Assembly: GCF_030123405.1 (NCBI RefSeq)
Contig: NZ_CP126110.1
Span: forward strand, 3,410,001 to 3,474,000
DNA length: 64,000 bases
Direction: 5' to 3'
From: Neobacillus sp. WH10
GTDB taxonomy: Bacteria; Bacillota; Bacilli; Bacillales; Cytobacillaceae
Both the position numbers and the translations under genes were made by a program. The notes beneath the pieces were generated by a model that ran no database searches, was not told where the DNA came from, and saw only the letters and a program-made list of their open reading frames with translations. Below are positions 1 through 8,823 of this stretch, piece by piece (positions within the stretch are counted from its first letter, which is position 1; each line of letters opens with the position of its first letter).

Positions 1-230
1 AACAGCTGTAATTGATTATGTAAAGATTCAGTTATAGTAGTTATTCCTCTCACCTCTTTATTTGTGATTTTTTTCACATATTTATGTGGTATTTTCTACT
101 GACTTTCCCTTTCTGTAAGTGTATATTTTTCTATTATTATCTTACCTCAATCTGCCAAAGTTGAAATCAGTTTGTTCAATTATTCACATTAAATTCAAAA
201 TCCTTAGGATGAGTATGAAGCAATGATTTT
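1..230. other. AT-rich intergenic start of window
   Basis: I see no coding region, strong hairpin or repeat here. The start of the window is arbitrary, so this may be the far end of an upstream intergenic region. Confidence 0.5.
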
Positions 231-259
231 TTCTCTCTTTTAGAAAAAATGTGTATAAT
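231..259 (+). promoter_or_regulatory. Probable sigma-A promoter of the DUF6509 gene
   Basis: A perfect -10 hexamer TATAAT lies at 254-259. Seventeen bases upstream is TTCTCT, only a weak match to TTGACA. A start near 266 would place the structured RNA element (273-366) at the very 5' end of the transcript. Confidence 0.45.
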
Positions 260-272
260 AAGAAGGTTAAAG

Positions 273-366
273 AAAACTCGCAGATTGACGAGCCCGTTAG
301 GGTGAAGACAGAGGCGTAGTTACGCTTATGCGTTCAGAATTTATGGTAATAAATTCTGATTAGCCT
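273..366 (+). ncRNA. Structured leader RNA, copy A
   Basis: This element shares a block pattern with 11910-12005: AACTCGC near the 5' end, then AAGACAGAGGCGTA, then CTTATGC, a long hairpin and a GCCTAA-like end. In both copies GCGTA can pair with TATGC around an 8-nt loop. The second hairpin here is a perfect 10-bp stem, CAGAATTTAT with ATAAATTCTG around GGTA. In the other copy the stem sequence is different but also fully paired, which looks like compensatory change. It lies directly upstream of a Shine-Dalgarno, so a cis-regulatory role is inferred. I could not match it to a riboswitch class I know. Confidence 0.55.
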
Positions 367-390
367 AATAAACAGCAAAGGATGATCCAC

Positions 391-675
391 TTGAATATTA
401 CTGGCCACGAAGTTGAAAAACTAGAAGACCCATTTGGTTTATTATCAGGTGACCGTTATGAATTTTTTTTGGAAATTGATGTTGAAGTAGAGGATGAACT
501 TTATTCCGAGAAAGGCGTTGGCTTAAAAGTGATTTTTGTCAGCGATAATGACCTTGACAAAATTTCCAGTTATTATTTTTATGAACGGGGAAGTGAGAAG
601 GTTCTAGACTTTTCCCTTGAAGAGGACGAGGAAGAACTAGTTCTTTCTTATTGCCGGCAACATAGAGAAGTATAA
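391..675 (+). CDS. DUF6509-type small acidic protein
   Basis: A 95-residue acidic protein beginning MNITGHEVEKL. I recognise it as the Bacillus DUF6509 type; no function is known to me. The start is taken as TTG 391 because the AAAGGATGATC Shine-Dalgarno at 377-387 has proper spacing to it. The upstream in-frame ATG at 382 lies inside that ribosome site. It is preceded by structured RNA copy A and followed after 3 bp by a strong terminator, so it is a single-gene unit probably controlled through its leader. Confidence 0.75.
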   Translation: MNITGHEVEKLEDPFGLLSGDRYEFFLEIDVEVEDELYSEKGVGLKVIFVSDNDLDKISSYYFYERGSEKVLDFSLEEDEEELVLSYCRQHREV

Positions 676-678
676 CGA

Positions 679-711
679 AAAAGCAGGGAGCTGGATTCTC
701 CCTGCTTTTAT
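679..711. terminator. Terminator after the DUF6509 gene
   Basis: AAGCAGGGAG and CTCCCTGCTT form a perfect 10-bp stem with T/A tracts on both sides. It can act in both directions between the convergent DUF6509 and ydjO genes. Confidence 0.85.
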
Positions 712-717
712 GTTTCA

Positions 718-921
718 CTACATAAAATTTTTACTATGATTATGAATAACTTGAAGTTCTTTTGTTGTTTGACTCATTTCACTTTTGCAAATGGGACAAT
801 GAGGAACTTCACTGCTTTTAAAATTATCACGAACCCAGCACTTACAATTTTCTGAATTACAGACCCAAATTTTAGTCTCTTCTAATTTGATTTCTTCATC
901 ATTTTTTCTTCCAAACGCCAA
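718..921 (-). CDS. ydjO: YdjO-like cold-inducible small zinc-ribbon protein
   Basis: A 67-residue protein with two Cys pairs: CNSENCKCW, then CPIC about 20 residues later. The pattern WxCxxxxCxxWxRxNF followed by PxCPxCxSxM is that of B. subtilis YdjO. The start is assigned to TTG 921, giving MAFGRKND. The GTG at 930 falls inside the AAAGGGAGTGATC ribosome-binding site. It is convergent with the DUF6509 gene. The family's cold induction is knowledge about YdjO, not something visible here. Confidence 0.75.
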   Translation of the reverse strand: MAFGRKNDEEIKLEETKIWVCNSENCKCWVRDNFKSSEVPHCPICKSEMSQTTKELQVIHNHSKNFM

Positions 922-1009
922 AACGATCACTCCCTTTAATTAGATATGACTGTTTTTGAACACTATGTTTATAAGTTCTGATTCTCCTAATCTGGCAATC
1001 ATTATATAG

Positions 1010-1046
1010 AAAAAGGTGATGCCTTCATCTATGCATCACCTTTTAT
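1010..1046 (-). terminator. Terminator downstream of the nucleoside hydrolase gene
   Basis: AAAAGGTGATGC and GCATCACCTTTT make a 12-bp stem with T tracts on either strand. It separates the hydrolase gene from ydjO, both on the minus strand. Confidence 0.8.
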
Positions 1047-1165
1047 TTAACGACTACTAAATCATATAAATATAACGAACATTAAAGCATAACTTTATCT
1101 TATCGTAATTTTCTAATTTAGTCAATTTAATTTTAATAACTTGGAAATACTGAGAATATTTTGCA

Positions 1166-2125
1166 TTATATGTGACATTCCCCTTGCATAAAGATTTCCA
1201 TAAAATTAACGATAAATTTTTGTATATCCGCTTCCATGCCAATATAATCTATACTTTCTGGTCGCTCTTTATCGGGCTTTGGACGAAAATCAGCAATACT
1301 TTTTCCTTTTGAATTGCCAAATTCCTCTACCCTAACACGGCGTGGTATATATTTAACTAGATCAGGATTGGTTAAAGCCATTAGCGGAACAACATCATGA
1401 AGTGGTGCACCTTTAATTCCAGGCACATTTTTTTGATAAGCCATATAATAATAATCGAAAGCTGGTTTTAATAACGGTTTAAATGGGGTTGGGCTGTTTT
1501 CACTAAGATAGTTTATGATTTCAGGTGTAATGATGGCTTTATTCGTAATATTTAATGGATGTAAATAAATATTATGTGCTTTTTCCATTACGGTATTTGC
1601 TGCAATAGGGTCTACAAAGAAGTTCGCCTCCGCTTCGGCTGTAATATTCCCGGGCACCAAAAATGCCCCGCCCATGATAAAAAAAGCTGTTACATCCTTT
1701 AAGGTATTATTCCCATATAGGATAAACATCAATGCTAACTCTGTTAATCTCCCAACAGAAACTATCACCAAATCCCCTCTATATTGTTTAACAATTTCTA
1801 TAATTTTGTTTATATCATAAACATTAACATTTTTTAATGTATCCGGCGGCTTAAGTGGACCTAAACCTTCCTTACCATGAATTTCTGGATAATATAGGAT
1901 TGGTTCGCCTGAAAGTGGACCAGCAGCGCCTGCAATAATTGGAATATCCTGCCTATTTGCTAAATATAACAAATAAGCTGTATTTTTTATCGATTGCTCT
2001 TTTGGTGTATTTCCATAACCACTGACAATACCAACTAAATTTATTTTCGGATTAAGTAATGCAAACATAATTGCAAACGAATCATCGATACCTGGGTCCG
2101 CTATCATGAGTACATTATAAGCCAT
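1166..2125 (-). CDS. Nucleoside hydrolase (IUNH family)
   Basis: A 319-residue inosine/uridine-preferring nucleoside hydrolase-type enzyme, which splits the N-glycosidic bond of ribonucleosides in salvage. The N-terminal metal site reads IADPGIDDSFA, so Asp10, Asp14 and Asp15 are present. The first Asp of the usual DxDPGxDD motif is Ile8. The C-terminal His-Asp pair (HDVVP, near residues 243-247) that contacts calcium and substrate is present. The start ATG has a GGAGG 8 bases upstream. It stands alone between two terminators. Substrate preference cannot be read from sequence. Confidence 0.85.
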   Translation of the reverse strand: MAYNVLMIADPGIDDSFAIMFALLNPKINLVGIVSGYGNTPKEQSIKNTAYLLYLANRQDIPIIAGAAGPLSGEPILYYPEIHGKEGLGPLKPPDTLKNVNVYDINKIIEIVKQYRGDLVIVSVGRLTELALMFILYGNNTLKDVTAFFIMGGAFLVPGNITAEAEANFFVDPIAANTVMEKAHNIYLHPLNITNKAIITPEIINYLSENSPTPFKPLLKPAFDYYYMAYQKNVPGIKGAPLHDVVPLMALTNPDLVKYIPRRVRVEEFGNSKGKSIADFRPKPDKERPESIDYIGMEADIQKFIVNFMEIFMQGECHI

Positions 2126-2203
2126 TTCCTATCCTCCATTATTTTTATCATGTCCTTGTTTAAATTATGATTAAAACATAAATGAAAGAACAGGGACGAC
2201 AAG

Positions 2204-2236
2204 GAAAAACCGATTCAAGCGCAATTCGAATCGGCA
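2204..2236 (-). terminator. Terminator of ku
   Basis: CCGATTC and GAATCGG form a stem followed on the minus strand by TTTTTCC. It lies 10 bp past the ku stop codon. Confidence 0.75.
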
Positions 2237-2245
2237 ATGAGCTTT

Positions 2246-3073
2246 TTATGCTTCCTTTTTTATTTTTGGTGCTCCCTTTTTTCTTGGTGCTGCTTTTTTG
2301 GGTTTAGTACGATCAATCGATGCCTGCAAAGCAGCCATTAAATCAGTGACATTAGATGCAATCTCCTTCGTCTCGGCTGTCACTATTTCTTTTCCGCTAC
2401 GTTTCGATTCGATGAGTTCAAGGAGTGCGGTCCGGTATTCATCCGTATATTTTTCAGGCTCGAAAACTGAGGTTAATTGATCGATAAGCAAGATTGCCGT
2501 ATCTAATTCTTTTTTTGTTACCTTGTCCTCGGAAGGGACATTTGGGACATCTCCAGCTTTACGAACCTCGTCAGGATAGTGAATGGTTTCCATTACCAAT
2601 GTATTTTCATACACACGGATGACAGCCATTTGTTCCTTTGAACGGATGATAATTTTGGCTATGCCAACCTTCTGTGAATCCTGTAACGCCCTGCGTAACA
2701 GCGAATAAGCTTTTCCGCCTCCTTCATTAGGAGACATATAATAGCTTCGATCAAAGTAAATCGGATCGATTTCTTCTATTTTTACAAAATCAATGATCTC
2801 TACTGCCTTTTCTTCATTTTCCTTTCGCAGCTTTTCTAAATCTTCATGATCAAGGACAACAAATTTTCCCTTTGTATATTCGTACGCCTTCACGATATCT
2901 TCTGGTTTTACTTCTTCTTCACAAACAGAACAAATTTTTTCATACTTAATTGGCGCATTACACTTGTTATGTAAGGTCCGGAGTTTAATATCTTTGTCTT
3001 CTGTAGCAGTGTGGAGCTTGATAGGGATATTAACAAGTCCGAAACTAATACTTCCTTTCCACATCGTATGCAT
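2246..3073 (-). CDS. ku: Non-homologous end-joining protein Ku
   Basis: A 275-residue bacterial Ku, the ring-shaped homodimer that binds double-strand DNA ends and recruits LigD. It starts MHTMWKGSISFGLVNIP, the standard Ku start, and ends in a Lys-rich tail that in the family contacts DNA. ATG 3073 is chosen because GGAGA lies 7 bases upstream; a longer in-frame start at 3127 would add 18 non-family residues. It is divergent from ligD, so the two probably share the 129-bp promoter region. In B. subtilis the orthologues ykoV/ykoU are forespore genes. Confidence 0.95.
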   Translation of the reverse strand: MHTMWKGSISFGLVNIPIKLHTATEDKDIKLRTLHNKCNAPIKYEKICSVCEEEVKPEDIVKAYEYTKGKFVVLDHEDLEKLRKENEEKAVEIIDFVKIEEIDPIYFDRSYYMSPNEGGGKAYSLLRRALQDSQKVGIAKIIIRSKEQMAVIRVYENTLVMETIHYPDEVRKAGDVPNVPSEDKVTKKELDTAILLIDQLTSVFEPEKYTDEYRTALLELIESKRSGKEIVTAETKEIASNVTDLMAALQASIDRTKPKKAAPRKKGAPKIKKEA

Positions 3074-3202
3074 AGGAATTTCTCCATTCTTTTTGTTTTT
3101 ATTTTGTCTCTCCTCATTCAAGTACATTCCTCAAAACAAATGGAAAAGGATGAACTCGTCTTCCATGAAGCAAAATAAAGAAAAAAGGAAGGAATATTAA
3201 TA

Positions 3203-5041
3203 ATGAAGCCAATGCTGCCAAGTTTAACCTTTGATTTGCCGGTCCGGCCCGATTGGTTGTACGAGGTTAAATATGATGGATTTAGGGCCATATTGGAGTG
3301 GAATTCCAAAGGAATCACGTTAACAAGCAGAAACGGAAAAGAGCTTTTTCCACAGTTTCCTGAGATAAGAGCTTTTTTATTAAAACATGAAAAACAATTC
3401 AAACCCTTTTTGCCGTTGCAACTAGATGGAGAGCTTGTATCCCTTGAAAACACATACAAAGCTAATTTCTCCTCCATCCAGGTGAGAGGCCGGTTAAAAT
3501 CTGAAAAAAAAATAATTGAGCTGGCAACACGCTCACCATGCCGTCTGATGGTTTTTGATTTATTGATGGTAAAAGGGAAACCGCTCCATTCTCTCGCATT
3601 TCATAAACGAAAAACCGAACTGCACAAATTATTTCAAACCATTAGATTTAATTTGGTTCCTAGCCCTTATGATAACCAACTGGTTCAATATATAACAGCC
3701 GAGAAGGATTTTACAAACATATGGGAAAAAGTGGTTTTATATGATGGTGAAGGCATTATTGCTAAAGCTAAAAATAGTTTTTGGGAGGAAGGTAAACGGT
3801 CATTACAATGGTTAAAGTATAAAAATTGGAAACATGTCAGTTGCTTTATCATTTCCTATGAGAAAACGAATGGCTATTTTTACGTTGGGGTTTATAAAAA
3901 GAAGGATATTTATCCAATTGGTCAGGTTCTATTTGGATTTAACCCTGAAGAAAAGAATGCACTTAAGCAAACAATTAAACAAAATATGGTGAGTGAGGAT
4001 GCCCATTTTATTTATGTTAATCCTGCAATTTGCCTCGAAATTAAATATTTAGAGCTATATGATAATCAGCTGCGGGAACCCCATTTTGACCGCTTCCGTT
4101 TTGATTTGGAGCCAGCAGAATGTTCATATGACCGCTTCATGTTTGCACAGAAAAACCTGCCCACTGATTTGGCTATTACCCATCCTGATAAACCATTATG
4201 GAAAAATATTCCGATCCAAAAATCGGATTATATTTTGTACTTACGAGAAATTTCTCCCTATATGCTGCCTTTTTTAACGAATCGTTTGTTAACCGTCATT
4301 CGTTATCCACATGGAATGTTCGGTGAAGCATTTTATCAAAAAAACTGTCCAGATTATGCACCGGAATTCGTTCAGACACATCTAGCCGACGGGATCGACT
4401 TTATTATTTGCAATAATTTGAAAACACTTATTTGGCTGGGAAATCAACTGGCGATTGAGTTCCATCTTCCCTTTCAAACCATTAACAGCAAAGGACCAAG
4501 CGAGATAGTTTTTGACTTAGACCCTCCCTCTAGGGATGCATTCCCATTGGCGATTAACGCTGCACTTTTAATAAAAGAAGTCCTTGACCAATTAAATTTA
4601 ATCGGGTTCATAAAAACTTCCGGCAATAAAGGTTTGCAAATATATATACCTCTACAGGAAAATAGTTATTCTTATGATGATACAAGACTTTTTACTAGCT
4701 TTATTGCGGAGTATTTAATATCCAAGGATCCTGAATCTTACACGATTGAACGAATGAAAAAAAATCGCGGGAACAAGTTATACGTTGATTACGTCCAACA
4801 CAGTGAAGGAAAAACTATTGTTGCCCCTTACTCAATGCGGGGAAATGAATACGCTGGTGTTGCAACTCCGCTTTATTGGGATGAGGTGGATGAAAAATTG
4901 GACCCCGTTTCGTTTAATATGGAAAATGTCCTTAAACGAATTCGCGGCCAAGGTGATCCATTTAGGAATTATTTTCAAACAAAACAAGTCCAACAGTTTG
5001 GACCTGTTCTAGAAATTTTAAAGAAAGGTAAAAAAGGATAA
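3203..5041 (+). CDS. ligD: Multifunctional ATP-dependent DNA ligase/polymerase LigD
   Basis: A 612-residue LigD, the size of B. subtilis YkoU. The ligase domain is N-terminal: EVKYDGFRA near residues 21-29 carries the adenylated lysine, ELDGE-type motifs follow, and an OB fold runs to about 300. A primase-polymerase domain fills the C-terminal half (HPDKPLWK, IVFDLDPP with metal-binding Asp residues, SGNKGLQIY). No 3'-phosphoesterase domain is present, as is usual in bacilli. AAGGAAGGA precedes the ATG by 9 bases. With ku it makes a two-component end-joining pathway. Confidence 0.95.
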   Translation: MKPMLPSLTFDLPVRPDWLYEVKYDGFRAILEWNSKGITLTSRNGKELFPQFPEIRAFLLKHEKQFKPFLPLQLDGELVSLENTYKANFSSIQVRGRLKSEKKIIELATRSPCRLMVFDLLMVKGKPLHSLAFHKRKTELHKLFQTIRFNLVPSPYDNQLVQYITAEKDFTNIWEKVVLYDGEGIIAKAKNSFWEEGKRSLQWLKYKNWKHVSCFIISYEKTNGYFYVGVYKKKDIYPIGQVLFGFNPEEKNALKQTIKQNMVSEDAHFIYVNPAICLEIKYLELYDNQLREPHFDRFRFDLEPAECSYDRFMFAQKNLPTDLAITHPDKPLWKNIPIQKSDYILYLREISPYMLPFLTNRLLTVIRYPHGMFGEAFYQKNCPDYAPEFVQTHLADGIDFIICNNLKTLIWLGNQLAIEFHLPFQTINSKGPSEIVFDLDPPSRDAFPLAINAALLIKEVLDQLNLIGFIKTSGNKGLQIYIPLQENSYSYDDTRLFTSFIAEYLISKDPESYTIERMKKNRGNKLYVDYVQHSEGKTIVAPYSMRGNEYAGVATPLYWDEVDEKLDPVSFNMENVLKRIRGQGDPFRNYFQTKQVQQFGPVLEILKKGKKG

Positions 5042-5060
5042 GGCACGCCTTATCCTTTTA
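5031..5060. terminator. Bidirectional terminator shared by ligD and dapF
   Basis: AAAGGATAAGGC and GCCTTATCCTTT form a near-perfect palindrome with A/T tracts on both sides. It includes the ligD stop codon and overlaps the dapF stop, so one hairpin ends both convergent genes. Confidence 0.85.
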
Positions 5061-6033
5061 TCGCATTTTCAATTAATTGCTGTGCCTCTGACTGAAGCCG
5101 TTCATATGTTTGCTGTTCGGTAAAATCGTTTCTAGATTCTAGTCTAAATGAACGCTCATCAAGGCTTACCATGATTGAAGCTTTGTAAAGATAGGTAGCA
5201 TTTCCAATAAGATCAATTGAGTATGTCCCCTCACATCTATGTACAACGCATTGAACTCTGCCGCCATTATTATAAACATCAATAATCTTTTCAAATTCAT
5301 TAAGTCCTGTTAGACAAGTAACAAGAGAAGAAGCTGACATAGCTGTACCACAGGCATTTGTAAAACCAACACCACGTTCATAGGTTCTAACGTAGATAGA
5401 ACCAGCCTTTAGTTGTTTAACAAAACTTACATTTACGCCGTCCGGGAATAACTTATTAGGTCTATTTACTTTTTCACTAAGTCGTTGTTGAAGATCGATT
5501 TGAAGCTGATCGGTTTCTACCATCGCAATTAAATGCGGGTTTGGCACCGCTAGCGCGGTAAACCTTAATTCTTCTGACAGTTCTGCAATTCTTTCATTGA
5601 ATAGTGTTGGTTTATTTAAATTTAATGGTAACGCCTTTAATTCAAATAGTACTGGGGAAATTTCCACTTGATAAGTATGGACATCTTGGAAGAGATCTTG
5701 CTGCTTACTAATTTGGAGATTTGCTTTCATTGTTTCAATTACTGCTTTATTTAATCCTTGATCTTCACAAACATATCTCGCCACAAGGCGAAGTCCATTT
5801 CCACACATTGAAGCCTCTGACCCGTCAGCATTAAATACACGCATTCTTCCATTGGCATGATCGCTCTTCATTACAAAAAGAATCCCGTCCGCACCTAAAT
5901 CAGAATCCCGATTACATAACAACCGGGCAAGATCTGCTCGATCGCTGTCAGAAAAAGAATAATCCTTCTTTAATTCATCAATAATCAGAAAATCATTTCC
6001 TGAACCATGACCTTTAATTAAGTCGATTTGCAC
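5050..6033 (-). CDS. dapF: Diaminopimelate epimerase
   Basis: A 327-residue DapF, converting LL- to meso-diaminopimelate for lysine and peptidoglycan synthesis. Both catalytic Cys sites are clear: ADGSEASMCGNGLR (about residue 77) and GFTNACGTAMSAS (about residue 227). It is about 40 residues longer than the usual 270-285, with a charged, Gln/Glu-rich C-terminal extension after residue 285. Start is GTG 6033 with GGGGG 8 bases upstream. It is monocistronic and convergent with ligD. Confidence 0.92.
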   Translation of the reverse strand: MQIDLIKGHGSGNDFLIIDELKKDYSFSDSDRADLARLLCNRDSDLGADGILFVMKSDHANGRMRVFNADGSEASMCGNGLRLVARYVCEDQGLNKAVIETMKANLQISKQQDLFQDVHTYQVEISPVLFELKALPLNLNKPTLFNERIAELSEELRFTALAVPNPHLIAMVETDQLQIDLQQRLSEKVNRPNKLFPDGVNVSFVKQLKAGSIYVRTYERGVGFTNACGTAMSASSLVTCLTGLNEFEKIIDVYNNGGRVQCVVHRCEGTYSIDLIGNATYLYKASIMVSLDERSFRLESRNDFTEQQTYERLQSEAQQLIENAIKG

Positions 6034-6106
6034 AGTAAAACCCCCACAATATTGTTTTACTTATCATCATATCAAACATTAGTATTGAGGGAAACTAAAC
6101 AGATCA

Positions 6107-6892
6107 CTATCTTTCGATAAAATATTCGTTAATGAGAAATGACATTCGGAGGAGCTTGTCCTCTTCAGATAAAATCTCTCTGAAGGATAGTACAGGCGTA
6201 TTTGGTTCTGGAAACAGTTGATTCCACTCCAACGGCATCCATCCCCTGCGAAGCCGTCCTACATGCTGATGACATTGATCCAATATTTTCTCATCCATAA
6301 AGACTGAAGATCCTTCTATAGCACCAACGTACCTTCCGAAACCATCGAACAATTCCTTTTGCGATTTCCGCCAGCCTAGATTCTTTTTTTCAAGTCTGCC
6401 CAAAAGATTGTTATTACGATTGTATACTTCAATCATAATCGATTTTCTACCTTTTACTTTAAAGAATCCAAGTACTTCATTATCAAAATTGTAAAGAGCA
6501 TATGTTTTTGAAAGCCTTAATGGTTTCCAGCTCTTTTCACGAAATTTTTTTATAACACCTGCCAAATGACCGTCCGAAAAATATAGATGCAACCGTGATG
6601 ATTGAGTATTCATATACATCACCAAAAGATGCCGTGCTTCAAATAAAGACTGATTGATCACCTCTGATTTAACGATATTTTTGCTAATCGCTATTGATTG
6701 TCTCATTCTAAAAAGGTAGAGTTGAAAGCTAATCAAGCTATACATTAGAAAAGGAATGGTATATAACATGATTTCCCTATGCTTAATGATAGAAAAATTG
6801 ATCACAATAATCATGATTGTCGGACATAATGCTGCAATACTACCATTTAAGTTTAAATTAGCTGTGTCCCGGTAATATTCATTTATTTTCAT
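6107..6892 (-). CDS. Membrane protein with tubby/LURP-one-like C-terminal domain
   Basis: A 261-residue protein. Residues about 19-63 contain two close hydrophobic segments separated by a short basic loop (KHRE). The remainder is a beta-rich soluble domain with repeated short strands such as YALYNFDNEVLGFFKV. That layout resembles the tubby C-terminal/LURP-one-like fold found in Firmicute membrane proteins; this is a fold-level guess. TAAGGAG precedes the ATG. I do not know its function. Confidence 0.6.
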   Translation of the reverse strand: MKINEYYRDTANLNLNGSIAALCPTIMIIVINFSIIKHREIMLYTIPFLMYSLISFQLYLFRMRQSIAISKNIVKSEVINQSLFEARHLLVMYMNTQSSRLHLYFSDGHLAGVIKKFREKSWKPLRLSKTYALYNFDNEVLGFFKVKGRKSIMIEVYNRNNNLLGRLEKKNLGWRKSQKELFDGFGRYVGAIEGSSVFMDEKILDQCHQHVGRLRRGWMPLEWNQLFPEPNTPVLSFREILSEEDKLLRMSFLINEYFIER

Positions 6893-6976
6893 CCATAAAA
6901 CTCCTTATCAATTCCTCTACTATCAGTCTATTTACTAGTAATCAAAAAAATGATAGAAGTTTTCTTAGTTCAAAAG

Positions 6977-7010
6977 AAAAGAGAAGATGCAAAATAAGCT
7001 CTTCTCTTAA
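6977..7010 (-). terminator. Terminator of the patatin-like gene
   Basis: AAGAGAAGA and TCTTCTCTT form a 9-bp stem, followed on the minus strand by TTCTTTTG. It overlaps the stop codon of the patatin gene. Confidence 0.7.
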
Positions 7011-7861
7011 GCATTGATATAATTTAGGATAGACGTCATTGAATTTTTTGCATCCTTGTAGCCTTGATTATAAAGTTCTTCCAACCTTTCTGGGTTTCTT
7101 TCCATTCTTCCGACCTTTAATGGCTGTGTAGGTCGAATAATAAGAACATTTCCGGCTTTTTCTTCGTCTTCCAAGTATGAAACCGTTTCATTATAAATTT
7201 GGTATCGTTTCCTTAGTGAATGCTGCAAACCTTTGTATTCCGGATATTTCCGGCTAGCAAGAAAATGAAATTTTGAAGGTTTTTTCACATATCCTTCATT
7301 CCTTGTTAAAATAACAATGTTTTTCTTAAAACCATCTTTTTGGGCTTTTTTGATTGGAATTGGATCACTTATACCTCCATCAAGTAAAATCTTATCTTTA
7401 AAACGGATTTCCGGAGCAATAAACGGCAATGAGCTGGATGCACGTAGAATGGTTAGAATATCCTTCTCATAATCTTGCTTTTTAAAATAAACGGGCTCTC
7501 CAGTCACACAATCTGTCGTCCCGACGACAAATTCTGAAGGATTATTATAGAACACGTCATAATGGTATGGAACATGCTTATTGGGAATTTCATCAAAAAT
7601 AAAGTCCATTCCAAAAAACTGCCGATTTTTAAAATAATTTTTCCATGATATGTATCTTGGGTCAGATGCATATTCAATGGTGACAGTTTTATTTCTACCT
7701 TTTTGCTTCGACAAATAGGAGGCAGCATTACAAGCACCTGCCGATACACCAATTACATACGTAAAATTTAAGTCTTGTTCTAAAAAATATTCAAGGATCC
7801 CTGCAGTATAAACACCGCGCATTCCGCCGCCTTCCAATACTAAACCGACATGATCTTTCAC
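7007..7861 (-). CDS. Patatin-like phospholipase
   Basis: A 284-residue cytosolic patatin-family lipid acyl hydrolase. It shows the oxyanion loop LEGGGMRGVYTAG (residues 9-21), the nucleophile elbow GVSAG (about 38-42, Ser40) and the dyad Asp in LLDGGISDPIP (about 157-167). These are all the catalytic elements of the RssA/YlbK-like group. No signal peptide is present. It is a single gene with its own terminator. The lipid substrate is unknown. Confidence 0.85.
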   Translation of the reverse strand: MKDHVGLVLEGGGMRGVYTAGILEYFLEQDLNFTYVIGVSAGACNAASYLSKQKGRNKTVTIEYASDPRYISWKNYFKNRQFFGMDFIFDEIPNKHVPYHYDVFYNNPSEFVVGTTDCVTGEPVYFKKQDYEKDILTILRASSSLPFIAPEIRFKDKILLDGGISDPIPIKKAQKDGFKKNIVILTRNEGYVKKPSKFHFLASRKYPEYKGLQHSLRKRYQIYNETVSYLEDEEKAGNVLIIRPTQPLKVGRMERNPERLEELYNQGYKDAKNSMTSILNYINA

Positions 7862-8043
7862 ACTGCCTCGTCCCTTCTATCTAAACCTTTGCAAAATTTC
7901 ATAATAATCATTATAAAATACCATCCAAAATTTGCAAAACGAAAAGACTTTCTGAGGATCAGTATTTATTTCGTTGAACTTTGATAACTTTCTAACACCA
8001 GTACCCATAGACTAGTGGACTTCGCTCAATGGAAGCATGATTT

Positions 8044-8823
8044 TTATGACGCTAGCTCTTTTTTCTTAAAAATTATCACACTTAAAGATAGTAAAATTAC
8101 TATACAGCACGCGGCTATTAAACTAGCCGGCAGAGTATCATCCGGAATACCCTTTTCTAAAAGTATTTTACTTGCATAGCTAGTTAACTGTGACGGGCTC
8201 CATTCAAGCAGATTAGATAGTGTATTGCTTACTAGACTAACAATCATAACAACCGCTAATGAAATAAAGCCAGCTAATCCGGGTACTAAAAGTGACGCAC
8301 TAAAAAACAAGGTAATCGTTAAGATTACGGTAAGCCATAAACCATAAAAAAAGAACGATTGGAAAAAGTCCTCAACCGGAATCCATTCAAATAAAACACC
8401 TGTATAATACCAAGTCGTAAGATAGCCGATTAAGAAGGAAAACCACATTAACAATAGAGCCCCCGCCCATTTGGCGGTTACAAAGGAACGATAGGATACA
8501 GGTTTCACTAAAATCATCGCGGCCACACCGCTTTTTCTTTCCGCAGCTATTATACCCATCGTTGAAAGGACAATAATTAATACACCAAGAGTAGTATATT
8601 GTCCAAGTCCTTGAATCAACACTTCTCCAGCTGTTGGTGTTGGGATATTGATAACCGCTCCTTCAGGCAATCCTCCAGCTAAATCGAGTATTTGTGGCAT
8701 GTAATATGTTATAATTGGCTGCTGAACACCAATTAAAATAAAGGTAATCGGCACCCAAATCCATTTAAAATTTCTCCACATTTCTACTATCTCTTTTTGC
8801 AGTAATGTCATCCATTGGTTCAT
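8044..8823 (-). CDS. yxlG: ABC-2 type transporter permease, YxlG-like
   Basis: A 259-residue membrane protein with about six hydrophobic segments, the first after a short cytoplasmic N-terminus that starts MNQWMTLLQKEIVEMWRN, typical of ABC-2 permeases. Its ATG overlaps the stop of the ATPase gene by 4 bp (ATGA), so translation is coupled. Gene order and sizes match yxlE-yxlF-yxlG of B. subtilis, where they follow the sigY locus; no sigY, yxlC or yxlD is present here. The exported substrate is unknown. Confidence 0.8.
   Translation of the reverse strand: MNQWMTLLQKEIVEMWRNFKWIWVPITFILIGVQQPIITYYMPQILDLAGGLPEGAVINIPTPTAGEVLIQGLGQYTTLGVLIIVLSTMGIIAAERKSGVAAMILVKPVSYRSFVTAKWAGALLLMWFSFLIGYLTTWYYTGVLFEWIPVEDFFQSFFFYGLWLTVILTITLFFSASLLVPGLAGFISLAVVMIVSLVSNTLSNLLEWSPSQLTSYASKILLEKGIPDDTLPASLIAACCIVILLSLSVIIFKKKELAS

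Noticed and set aside
273..366. Lysine (L-box) riboswitch, because GACAGAGGCG resembles its GATAGAGG start
   Set aside because: The element is under 100 nt and lacks the downstream conserved parts and the long multi-branch core of lysine riboswitches; the likeness is confined to a few bases.
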